Part shown: positions 47,716 through 57,945 of the stretch, piece after piece
Position numbering within the stretch: the stretch's first letter is position 1
How the letters are laid out: every line of letters begins with the position of its first letter
Assembly: GCA_964017065.1 (NCBI GenBank)
Contig: OZ024785.1
Span: 8,307,672-8,371,671, forward strand
Direction of reading: 5' to 3'
DNA from: Haliclona indistincta
Lineage: Eukaryota > Porifera > Demospongiae > Haplosclerida > Chalinidae
Length of the DNA stretch: 64,000 nt
Translations under genes and position numbers: made by a program
The notes under the pieces: model-generated
Databases searched by the model: none
Seen by the model: the letters and a program-made list of their open reading frames with translations, nothing else
Told to the model about the DNA's origin: nothing

Positions 47716-47974
47716 CTGTGACCAAGCAGCCAGGATTCTGGAATCAACCGTGGTCTTATCAGACTATTGATTGTTTAGAGTTTATCAGCATGCAGATAAA
47801 TGATTACAGATTTTTCTGTTATGAAAATTTTCATTCATCCGTGCATTTCCGTGCATGCTTGCATATCTGTGCATATTAACTGCATATCCATGCATTAGAT
47901 TCAGTTTGCGTTGCGTTGAGGGAGCCACAGTACATGCAGTACAGTACAGTATACAGGCCGAAAATAGCAAGACA
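47716..47974 (+). promoter_or_regulatory. Receptor 3' remnant and promoter region of the third copy
   Basis: ACCAAGCAGCCAGGATTC matches the last codons of the complete receptor (ACCAAGCAGCCATGA) with the stop changed. The following 200 bp match the 3' flank at 39440-39670. It is therefore the joint between a lost upstream receptor and the copy starting at 47975. Confidence 0.6.
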
Positions 47975-49961
47975 ATGGATCTCTTCTGCTACAAATTATT
48001 TCTTTCTCTCTCTCTACTGTTTCTAGTATCTTCTGCACAGAATCGCACCTCCATCTACTTCTCCTACATCACGACCTTAACAGGTCCAGGATTTCGATCA
48101 GGAGGAGCCATACCAGTAGTAGACCTTGCTCTAGAGCAGATCAACAACAGGACAGACATCTTACCCAACTACACGCTCAACTATACAGCTATTCACGACT
48201 CAAAAGTTAATGTAAATTGTTGCTGATCATGAGCTCTTTTTCTACACGTAGTGTGATGTGACTGCTTCTTTGAATGCTTTCAATGATGATTTTGTTGATG
48301 TCAACCGCAACGATGCAGATCCCACCTTTCTGTCACTTCTCTGCTGTGGGTGTTCTACTGCCACTATACCTGTGGCAGAGATTAGCCATTACTGGAATGT
48401 ACCACATGTGAGAAACATAACTATTGGAACAAATTAATTATGATAGGACAATGCCTAGGTGGCTTTTGATGCTGCAGCTGCTATTCTTAACAATCGAAAA
48501 AGATTCAAAAATTTCTTCCGAACTCTGCCACAGTATGAGTTTCTTCCTAGAGCTCTGTTCCAGACAGCACTACAATTTGAATGGACTCAGATGGCTGTTA
48601 TAACACAGACTGAGAATCTCTTCACATCAGTAATATCATTTGGGTTAATATTCTGACTTGACTATGTTTTTGTAGATCACTAATGAGCTTTCAGTTTTGT
48701 TCCGACAGCGAGGTTGGTCACTGGATACGACCATCAACATAAAGTCTGATAGTGAACCATTTTCGCACGAAGCAGCATTCAACTTGGTGCATACGTTGAA
48801 TATTAATTTTTCTTGTATTATTCTCTGAATAGAATGGTGACTACAGGATTATTTTCATAAACGCTTATCAAAACTTTGCATTTGTTCTGCTCTGTCAGGT
48901 ATGACCAGTTACAGTCAAAAAATTAGATCAATTTCTTGTTTTGTACACAGGCATATCACAGGAATATGCTTGCACCCAAGTATGTCTGGATAACTCCTAG
49001 CTGGTACCAGGAAAACTGGTGGAACTCGAAGTCTACTGTGAATGCAAATTGTACTCCTGAAATTATGAAACAAGTTGTGAATGGTTCACTGGCAATAGTC
49101 CCTAGAGGGTTCTTTCCACTTAGTAATGACTCTGCTTACACAACCAGTGGAACGGTAAGAGGAAAACAACTTTGTGTACACTTTAGCTATAGATATATGT
49201 AGTCTCCCAGTGAGTTCAAGAATGAGTATGACAGATGTCATAACGACACTTCAACATATCCAAACTTGATCAAAGGTGATGGAGCTGGGATGGCTTATGA
49301 CGCCATATGGGCTATTGCTCTTGCTCTACACAATGCATCAGAGAGTGTTAGGATAAATGACAGCAGTGGTTGTGAAGACCATCCTGGAGAACTAGTGCCA
49401 TTAGAGAAGTTTCACTATCGTAATAAAATGATGGGGTGTGTCCTTCGTAGAGGCATAGCGAATACTAATTTTGCAGGAATTACAGTGAGTGCCACTACAA
49501 TAAATGTCATTCTGACCACACATTGCTGTTAGGGAAATATTGCCTTCAATGACAATGGAAGTCGTGTTGATAGCAATGATATCATACTACATCAATATAG
49601 ATTAAACGGTAGTCAATCCATGTCCTATATGCATCCACACACCTTTCTTATTCAAAGGAAACGGAGACCTAATTAAGTCGATAGTTGTAAACTTAGCAAT
49701 ATTCACAAACAGCAGCTCTTTTGTGTTCATCGAAGGACAAAGTGCAGCTACGCTATGGGCAGGTGCATATTATAAATCACTGAGCCTTAGGCTTGCTATA
49801 AAAATTCTCTCTCCTACTCAGGAGGTGTTCCATACGATGGATCAGCAGTTGATGCTGTTTCTTGTAAGAGTTTACCAGCTTCATCTTCATCATCTATATC
49901 AGACGACAGTATTGTCCAGGACAATTCTACCTTTGGATCAGCAACAACATCACATATTTAA
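47975..49961 (+). CDS. GABA-B-like receptor ectodomain without seven-helix region
   Basis: The ATG at 47975 gives a signal peptide (MDLFCYKLFLSLSLLFLVSS). The ligand domain is full length and in frame across all exons: RTSIYFSYITTLTGPG, CCGCSTATIPVAEISHYWN, AVITQTENLFTS, GDYRIIFINAYQNFAFVLLC, YVWITPSWYQENWW, GAGMAYDAIWAIALALHNAS and ATLWAGGVPYDGSAVDAVS. Where the complete gene goes on into helix 1, this copy reads a 29-residue Ser-rich tail (SSSSSISDDSIVQ) to TAA at 49959-49961. It may encode a soluble ligand-binding protein, or be a receptor truncated by the adjoining transposon. A GTAAGA at 49863 could also act as a donor. Confidence 0.75.
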
Positions 49962-50612
49962 CTTGTCCTTTGTCTCTACCTGACTCCTCATAAGTTGAGG
50001 GAGTCTGACCCTGACTTTATGTTCAATGGCTTTGAACAAATTATAGCAATGAGGAGAGACATGATACAATCCTCCACGGTCTATTTTTTTCAGCCACTCT
50101 GTGGTGTGATCTTCAGGTAATTCCTCATCTGTTGCAGCTGACATGTTTGTTAAGCATGTGATGAATCTCGCAGTAGATTCGTTTGTCTCCCTCCTAAATT
50201 TTTGGATCAGTTTGACCGGTACATATCCACATGCATATCTAAGTATATTTTATTTGTCCCTGTCAAGATGTTCTTGGTTTGTTAAAGATAGCTCTTGTGC
50301 TCCAGCTGTTTCAGTAGAAGTCGAGATCTTAGCAGGTCGAGTCTCAGATTGTATAAGTAATTTATTAAATATCTCCTGACTAACTGCCTGTGCCAGTAAA
50401 GGACTTTTCACTTGTATACCCATGTCGCTGTAGAACTGTGTCCATAACGCCATGAGTTTAGTCCTTCTGAGCTGGTGAAAGAGAGTATGGGACTTTTCTC
50501 GTCAGCTGCTGAACGCGGCACGATCCCTAACACAGGGCTGTATTGTCGAGATCAGTTTATTGCTGAATCTAGCAACGATAGTGGCCTTGTGGTCATTCAA
50601 TATCTTCGCCAT
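49950..50612 (-). pseudogene. Transposon-associated ORF with an internal stop
   Basis: From ATG 50612 the frame reads MAKILNDHKATIVARF to one TGA, then goes on ALWTQFYSDMGIQV, ILRYACGYVPVKLIQKFRRE and WLKKIDRGGLYHVS to the stop at 49950-49952. The YACGYV and IDRGGL phrases recall an uncharacterised mobile-element protein family found in sponges and cnidarians. The last codons overlap the 3' end of the receptor ectodomain gene on the other strand. Confidence 0.5.
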
Positions 50613-51390
50613 GTCTTCTTTCAGGTTTCAGCAAATCGAAGCAGCGGAGCAAGGTTTCAGCGGAATCGAAGCAGTTCCTTTCGACATTGCTACACGCGTA
50701 CCTGAACACTTGATTTGCTATTTCCCGCGCTGGTACGAAGCCCCACCTCCATTACGTCAGCGAAACTTGCCTTATTCCGGAAATAACGAGAGTTTCCAAT
50801 CCCTCTGTTAAGGGTGGAAATCCCAAACATCAGGATGACGAATATTTTGGTTTCTACTGTTAGTTGAAGGCTTGGTCAGTCACACTGATCACCCAAGAAA
50901 GTCGCCATTCGTCTTGTGGGCGTAGCAAGCCCCACCCAATGACGAAAAGTTGCGTTTCTTTCCTGAGCATGCCACACCCACACAAAATGTCAGACATAAA
51001 CTTTGGTACACAAGGAAGAAACGTATGTATGGGATTTTGCAAAAAGGTCTCTGTCTGTAAGTTACAGAGGGGCGAATATTTAATGAGAACAAACGATTTC
51101 GGCAAAAATCCCTTACCAGCAAGAGCGATGGAAGAAGATACATCTCCTTTTGCCAGAGCGCCAAAAAAATGCCACCTGACGCCCTCCCCACGACCCACCC
51201 ACCCCTATGTGGGTCTCTCCTGATTGCCGAGTACGAAATAATTTTGTTCCAAATACGGCAAGTGCTACTGGAGTGTGGGTACACCCATTTTCCTTGTAAA
51301 ATGGGCAAGAAATAGCCAGGACACTGTAGATTATATTGTGCAAAGGGCAGCAAGAAAGAATAGTTCGGGTTTTCCTGGCTTAAAAGAAAG
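50613..51390. other. No gene seen
   Basis: Several open frames on both strands overlap here but show no domain, and none has a convincing splice context. Confidence 0.35.
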
Positions 51391-51890
51391 TAAAAGATTT
51401 CTATCGAAATCAAAAGGATGTAGGGTTGTGAAATCTACCACTGGTTCACAATGTAAATTAACAAGGAACAAGCATGGAGTGGTAACACGATTGACTTGGT
51501 AACAGACCATAGATCCCTACATCAGTCGCTGCTGTGGTTGACCTAGTTGCTGTTGACTGCTGACACCTGACGTGCATTCAGCTTGTGCACAGCCACTGAT
51601 GTAGGGATCTATGGTCTGTTAGCAAGTCAATCGTGTTACCATTCCATGCTTGTTCCTTGTTAGTTTACAATGTGAACCAGTGGTAGATTTCACAACCCTA
51701 CATCCTTTTGATTTCGATAGAAATCTTTTAATTTCTTGTTTGTGTACTTTTACTTTTTAGTGAAGTGCAGTTCAATATCATGACCGACGTACTGAGCCGT
51801 CTTTGTTTCCACCATTGATTTAGTTTTCCTGTTGTTGATGGCTTTTCTTTATTATTAACAATTTTGAACTTGTAGCTAAAAATAATTATT
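51391..51890. mobile_element. Fold-back MITE family, copy 2, with tail
   Basis: Hairpin arms 51391-51530 and 51600-51730, followed by a tail to about 51890 shared with copy 1 (46255-46770). This copy pairs better than copy 1. Confidence 0.82.
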
Positions 51891-52025
51891 ATGCTGCCAA
51901 TAAAAATGAACGAATTTCACGAACCCTCGGCGTTTGAGCACCGTTGCAACAAATATTGTAGAGTTAACGTTAGCACTAAGCTCCCTAGTTGTGGATTGCA
52001 GCAGGAGTTTGCAGCTAGTCCCAAC

Positions 52026-52385
52026 TAGTCTAGCAGCTAACCCTCCCGCCTACTGATAATTGGATGGACGGCGGAGAGGGTCTAGCAAACATTGCCATTC
52101 ATAGTTTTCAACTGACCAATCAGATTCGTAATGAATATCATTTTCTCCCAGGAAGAAAATGATATTCATTCTTCGTGGCTTTGTTATTATTATGAATATG
52201 ATTAAACATGCAGCTGAACTAGAAGCAGTGTATACACGTACACGCGGTTGGAGGCAACGCCCAGCTAATCGTAACGCGGTTTACTTTATTATTATTCATT
52301 AAAAATCAATGAATGGCAATGTTTGCTAGACCCTCTCCGCCGTCCATCCAATTATCAGTAGGCGGGAGGGTTAGCTGCTAGACTA
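52026..52385. mobile_element. TAGTCTAGCAGC element with 80-bp inverted repeats
   Basis: The ends TAGTCTAGCAGCTAACCCTC and its inverse extend about 80 bp. A perfect 8-bp duplication GTCCCAAC is at 52018-52025 and 52386-52393. A small palindrome (GATATTCATT) sits in the centre. TAGTCT ends and an internal GGGTCTAGC recall the TAGTCTGGCAG element at 57184. Confidence 0.92.
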
Positions 52386-52404
52386 GTCCCAACCTGCTAA
52401 ATGC

Positions 52405-53001
52405 CAGGGGGTACGACAAGCTAATTTATTCTGACGTAATGCTGACGTTACTGCTCGTTGGGTAAATCAAAATACATTGCGACTTTCCTGGTCAGCTTCG
52501 TCTTTAGAGGACAATTTCAACGGTAAGTGTGTTGCGGAATGGATACTACTACCCAAGAGCTTTCGTTTAAGCTACCTTACCCCACCCTTACCTCTTTTAG
52601 TTTTTGCAGTATAGAGAGATGAAGATGGAGAATTGGTTGGCAAAACTATTCAACCAAGAAAGCACCAACGTGATCAAAACAGCATCGCTATCATTCTTGA
52701 TCATCATTCAGTTAATAATGTAAAGAAATTACGACTGTGGCGCACAAACTCTGGCTGCAATACGCACAAATGTTGTCCAATCACTTTAACAGTAGAAACT
52801 TGTTTCAGCTATTTTCAGTAGATTGTTCTGGAATATTACTTGCCTTGATCTGGAGTGTAAACAATGCACACCTGAGCTCGATATCATTTACTATAGCGCG
52901 ATGGCAAACTGTTTAAACTATCCTGCATACATTCCATTCGTTAATGGGCGTGTCGTATGTCAGCAATACGTCATATTAAATTAGCTTGTCGTACCCCCCT
53001 G
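52405..53001. mobile_element. CAGGGGGTACGACAAGC element
   Basis: The ends are CAGGGGGTACGACAAGCTAA and its inverse (one extra G on the right). GCTAAATGC is duplicated at 52396-52404 and 53002-53010. It is 597 bp. The frame at 52633-52821 has no known domain. It starts only 11 bp past the duplication of the previous element. Confidence 0.9.
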
Positions 53002-53365
53002 GCTAAATGCTGACCACTTTCCAATAATAGGCGTGGTATGTGGGCGTGACCATGCATGAAGGTAGCCATTGCTAGCTATACATGTATCTACGCACACACA
53101 GAGCTGTCCCGAAGTTTAGATGGAATCTACAAGTACCTAGGTAGTCAACTATGGGCACGTTTGTCGTCAGAGAGGTCCAAGATGGCCGTCAAGGTGAGCC
53201 AGCCATACATAACTCGAGAACGAAAGCACTTTAGCAAAATCCACGGGTCACATTGCAAGGCATTGTCGTGCTAAGCCTGTTCATACCTTTACCAAGTTTC
53301 AGAAGCGAGCGATGGTCTCTGCAGCTCGATGGACAGAACGAATGAACGAACGAGTGAACGACAAA
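53002..53365. other. Spacer, no gene supported
   Basis: Contains an ATGGCCGTCAAGGTGAGC at 53182 that could be a first exon with donor, but no continuation is seen. Confidence 0.3.
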
Positions 53366-53490
53366 CCATAGATAATACAGTACCCTGTGGATATGAAACG
53401 TCACCGTAAATTGCAAAATTGCCTGGGACAATGTCTGTTACGGGTAACACGGAATGAGTTTACCAATTTCCGTATACTTTCTCATAAAAA

Positions 53491-54051
53491 AATGGCGGTT
53501 AGTGAAATCTCGGCTGGAATTGACTCGGAATTTAACAGCAACAACAGTTCTTCCATCTATGGTTCGTCTGTAGAGACAGAGACTAGTTCCAGTTGCTATC
53601 ATGGCTCTAGTGGTGAAAGCGCGGAAGAATATGTTGTGTACGTTGAAAAGATCATAGTGGAAGACGGGGAGCAGGAGATAGTATTGACACCAACGCCACA
53701 GAACACTAGACACGACCGCCAGGTACAGTATAAGGCTCTCAGATAGCTAGTAATCATTGTTGGGTTTTATAGTAATGTATTATACTGTTGCTATTCAATG
53801 CACATGATGCTACTATGATAGGTATATAATCTCTCGTGTTATCTATTCCATTTAGTCTCATGGTAAAGCAAGTGCTGAAAGTGGTGAAACTATTAAAGCA
53901 TTTATGGGCGACCTGGGTTACACAGACTTTTTTCTAAGTTGTGCAAGAAATTTGACATTAGAGGAAGTAATGACACGATCTCCAAATGGAAAGAAAGTGA
54001 ATGTAATTTTAGAAAAAGTATTTGAACTGGAAGAAAGAGAGATAATTGAGG
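53491..54051 (+). CDS. Uncharacterised transposon-encoded protein
   Basis: The ATG at 53491 (MAVSEISAGIDSEFNSNNSS) runs to a GTACAG donor at about 53720. Exon 2 starts after TTTAG at about 53858 (SHGKASAESGETIKAFMGDL) and reads LGYTDFFLSCARNLTLEEVM and VILEKVFELEERE to about 54050. The Ser/Glu-rich N-terminus and short helical part show no domain I know. The frame beyond 54051 continues to 54365 without clear character. Confidence 0.4.
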
Positions 54052-54300
54052 TATCGATTGTGCTTGTTGACAAAGTTGGTACGTGTATCATCGCTGGGAA
54101 GAAGACAAATTTTTGTCTGGTAGAAATGTTTCCTGCCAGTCTTCTTTCTCTTCTTGTGCTCTCCTCGTCTCGAAATCTTACTTTCCTCCATCTATCAGAA
54201 TTAAATAATATTTATTCGAAACTTCAACATTATAAGGGCAGTTTAGTCACAGAATATTGTTTTGACTCCACAAAAACACATTTTAAAAACAATAATACAC

Positions 54301-54640
54301 TAACACAAAATAATCGATGCATGTGCTCCGTCAGGGCATTGACATCAGCTCTAGCTGACATGTAACAGGCTTATGACATGAATTTGTATTTCTGCCTAGT
54401 AATTGACTAATAAAACTATCCAAAAAAACATTCTAGCTTAACTTTTTACAATTCGTTTGGGTAATAATCTAACACAAAATAACCGAAACACATTCTTCAT
54501 TCTGGCATTGAAATTAGCTCTAGCTGATATGTAGCATGCTTATGACATGAATTTGTATTTCTGCCTAGTACACGACCAACGAAACTATCCAGAAAAACAT
54601 TCTACCATAACTTTGTACAAGTCGTTTGGGAAATAATCTA
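54301..54640. repeat. 169-bp tandem duplication
   Basis: TAACACAAAATAATCG recurs as CTAACACAAAATAACCG after 169 bp and starts a third time at 54639. The units differ by scattered substitutions. It lies inside the transposon at 53366-54932. Confidence 0.85.
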
Positions 54641-55007
54641 ACACAAAGTTGCCAGAACAGCGCATCTGCCCACAAACCATGAAGCATCAATCACCAAACT
54701 TACTTACATATAATTTTTTACAAAGAAACACGACTACACATCTACAAAGAACACTTTGCTTATGTTTCCCGAGTCTTACCTCTCTCGGCGATCACAGAAA
54801 CAGCTGTCCTTTTGATGTACCCGGTCTCTGTCATACGCCCACGTGCGCAACAGACACTGTCCCAGCGTATCTCCGCGGACCCCTCCGTTTATCACGCCGT
54901 TTCATATCCACAGGGTACTGTATTATCTATGGACAAACCAAGTACCGTAACCCTCGCGCATGCGCCGAGGGTTAATTATCAGCTCGCCTACGCATACATG
55001 CATGCAT

Positions 55008-55581
55008 CATAGATATTATATTGCCTACGGACTGGGATTGGACACTGGGCATTTCCGTGTACACAGCGCGTTGCGCCGGAAGTCAATTTTGCCCTTGGAT
55101 ACAGCGTGATTCAGCTTGGTTACAGTATTACTTAATACAAAAACTGCCCGAGTCAAAGGCGTTTTGCGATAAGATAACGCTTTGTCTGCATACAGATTAT
55201 AGCCTAAACCATATTCGAATCATCGAACAGTAACTCCAAGGTATTGAATTTATTCGGATATTTGTCATGTTGCGTGTAGAGGTACACAAAAAAGGTCACT
55301 AGCAAGTACGAATTCTGCACTGCAGTATCGCCCTAAGCGTTGAAAAACATGCCTACACCACATTGATCAACGTGAATAACAATTATAAAGCTACAGCGTA
55401 CACTAAAAACAGTTCGTATTTGCAGTAGAGGTATACAAAGTTCATGACTTTCTGCTCGCTAAATGTATTGCGGCATTTGGGTCAAGCGCAACGCGGTGTG
55501 CACGCACCAAAAATGTATTGTTACTATGCGCTCACGTGAGCTAGTGTCCAATCCCAGTCCGTAGGCAATATAATATCTATG
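55008..55581. mobile_element. CATAGATATTATATTGCC element
   Basis: Inverted ends of about 40 bp begin CATAGATATTATATTGCCTA. CATGCAT flanks both sides (55001-55007, 55582-55588). It is 574 bp with no recognised coding sequence and sits at the left border of block R2. Confidence 0.8.
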
Positions 55582-56789
55582 CATGCATGGAGTGCATACG
55601 AGCCCCGCCCACACTAGTTTGTAGATCTGTACTGCGTTTATAATTATCTGGCAAGTGCAGAATGGTGATCCTATACGATCAGACGATCCCGTTCTTCGAA
55701 GACTCCAGACAGATATGTGTTCTCCGTGATCCATACGGCGCGGAGATACTCAAGGTAGTTCTTGGTCACGTGCGCTAACCACTGCTTGGTCACGTGCGTA
55801 TTGCGCAATCACAATAATGGCGTCTAACACTTAGCTTAGTCTCGTCCCCAGACCACACCCTCGCCTATCGCGAGAGAGGGTCTGGTGACTTTAGTTGCAC
55901 TTTCTTGGGCTTTTCGTGTACGAGAGTTACGTAACACTAATGATAGCGACGTGCGTGGGCATGGTCATGCGGCCGGAAATGTCTCTACCTTTTTCAATTC
56001 AAAAAGTGGAAAATGTGTTGCGCGACGTCTGAGTGCCGTTTCAGTGGCTAAAAACCACCCAAAGGTTTTCAGATACGCCGATTCCAACTAATTATGAAAT
56101 TTAAGCGTATAATTCTTGGAAACAATGCTATTTTGCTATGATCAATCAGTGCAAGATCAAAAAACACAGCAATTTGGTAATCAAAAAATTATTTTCGTAG
56201 TCAAACAGTTTGCAATGTTAGTTAAACTTGGAGAATACCTCTGACCAGCACTTACAAAAATATTAGTGACAGTTTAGGCATGTGCAAACGTGCTCCAAAG
56301 TCGCGCAAAGCTGGAGTGTCATGCTAACTGGCCTGTTCACCATGTACTGTAACAGGCAAATAGCTGATCGAGCGTCCGTTATATCCTTTGTTGTGGATCT
56401 GACTGGTCGTAGTTTGCTTCAATAAGTATGCCGAACAGGTCAGCGTAGCCCAGGCTGTCGTGTCATACTCAAGATTACTGTTTTGTACCTATGCTACGAA
56501 GTGCGCAACAGCGCCGCTGTAACCAGGAAGCCGGCTTTGTAATGTAAATTTAGTGGAGAACAAAATCACACAGTAACCGCCACAAAACCCATTGTAACTC
56601 AGCCATTTTAGCACCGATTCTAACGAAATTTAGATTTGTGTGCTGCTAAAGGTTAGCAGAAGACACCTAAAACAACTAGTAATTGATTCAGCCAGTTTAA
56701 ACTTTTTAGTGCACATCGCTACTAATGAATCCGTATAAGTAAATGGCTGCTACACGATCATACACACAAGTGTCTGGTATCGTATGTAG

Positions 56790-57000
56790 TTGCGCGTTAG
56801 ACGAGGGAGACAATCTAAGAAGGCGAAGACGTCTATAGACAGCAGACAGAGTAACAAAACACAGACTCTTGCCTTCTCCAGTCGGGAGGCAGATGAAAAC
56901 GTCTTTCCCTTTGACAAATTAAACTCAGTAATAGCAAGACGCTGATCGTCTGTCGGACTTTCATAACCGATGCTGACAAATGCAGCTCTGATTATACGCG
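56790..57000 (-). pseudogene. RecQ-like helicase fragment inside element C
   Basis: Minus-strand reading gives FVSIGYESPTDDQRLAITEF (Q-motif region), then a one-base frame change, then GKDVFICLPTGEGKSLCF (Walker A). It is about 70 residues of a RecQ-type N-terminus with the rest missing. It is more diverged from element B than the element ends are. Confidence 0.75.
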
Positions 57001-57183
57001 GTCGAGAACACCAGGCATAAGACTACAGTCATGTCTAGGTATCTTCAACGCCATCATTCTATCGATGTGGTTTGTATTATGTAAGAGTTGGCCTTCTGAC
57101 CAATCAGATTCTTTCCCAGACATTCCAGGGAAGATATTACTTCCTGGCCCAAGAAAATCGACTAAAGTCACCAGACCCTCTCT

Positions 57184-57763
57184 TAGTCTGGCAGCCCCGC
57201 CCCTTCGCATTATTGTGGAAGGGTCTGGCGTCAGTAGTATCAAAGAGTTGTACCAGTCGCAGGGATTTCTGCGATCCAATCAGATTGCAGAAACGCACGG
57301 CAGAATCAATTAATTATGAATATTCATAAGCTAAGAACGTTCGCCTAGTAATCACGCAGTATTGGCTGCAGTAAACGCGCTGTACACCTGTTGTGACCAT
57401 GCAAATGTCATGAACGAGTTACTGAACGTAATGGTTGTAAGTAAGAATGCTAGAGCTGGCTTGTACGCTCGACTTTGCAACTTAGGTTGTAAACACGGTA
57501 CAGAAAGTGTCTATACTTTGCCTGCTCTCCATTGGCGCTTGAATTAGATGTCATAGTTTAATTTTTAAGCTGACCGAAGGTTGCTTCTTCCACCAATTTT
57601 GTGATCTAGATCGATAAAGCAAACAGCACACTGACCGCCGCCATTTTGTTACTAATTAACACGTGAAAATGTGACGTAATTTAAATTCCACTGGTACAAC
57701 TGTTTGATACTACTGACGCCAGACCCTTCCACAATAATGCGAAGGGGCGGGGCTGCCAGACTA
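57184..57763. mobile_element. Element F: TAGTCTGGCAG element nested in element C
   Basis: The ends TAGTCTGGCAGCCCCGCCCC and its inverse extend about 70 bp. A perfect 9-bp duplication ACCCTCTCT lies at 57175-57183 and 57764-57772. It inserted into the right terminal repeat of element C, so it is younger. Confidence 0.95.
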
Positions 57764-57945
57764 ACCCTCTCTCGCGATAGGCGAGGGTGTGGTCTGGGGA
57801 CGAGACTACACTTAGCTGACAATGGATCACGATCGAGAACTCGCGAAATGTATATCGCCGTTTCGCTAAAAACAAAGTTCAAAAGGCACCTGCCAGGAGA
57901 ATTTCACGACTGTTCGTGGGTGTTTTGGTCTCGGCACTGCACGCG

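Larger units (their letters stand above)
53366..54932 (+). mobile_element. 1.6-kb transposon with CCATAGATAATACAG ends
   Basis: The inverted ends CCATAGATAATACAGTACCC and its inverse extend about 36 bp. ACAAA is duplicated at 53361-53365 and 54933-54937. It carries a two-exon gene and two tandem 169-bp repeats. Confidence 0.82.
55837..57808. mobile_element. Element C: TAGTCTCGTCCCC element, largest copy, with nested element F
   Basis: It begins TAGTCTCGTCCCCAGACCAC. Its inverse ends at 57808, and terminal repeats are about 59 bp once nested element F (57184-57763) is removed. A perfect 9-bp duplication CACTTAGCT lies at 55828-55836 and 57809-57817. The subterminal stem is CCAGACC...GGTCTGG. 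The interior holds a RecQ-like fragment (56790-57000) and a short plus frame 55885-56091 with no known domain. Confidence 0.93.
55582..57945. repeat. Duplicated block R2, split by element C
   Basis: Homologous to R1 at 46771-47715. The R2 sequence resumes after element C at 57809 (GACAATGGATCACGATCGAG). Confidence 0.85.

Noticed and set aside
50864..51413. Overlapping frames on both strands, up to 174 codons
   Set aside because: No domain, no splice context, and they overlap each other. Probably chance open reading in repeat DNA.
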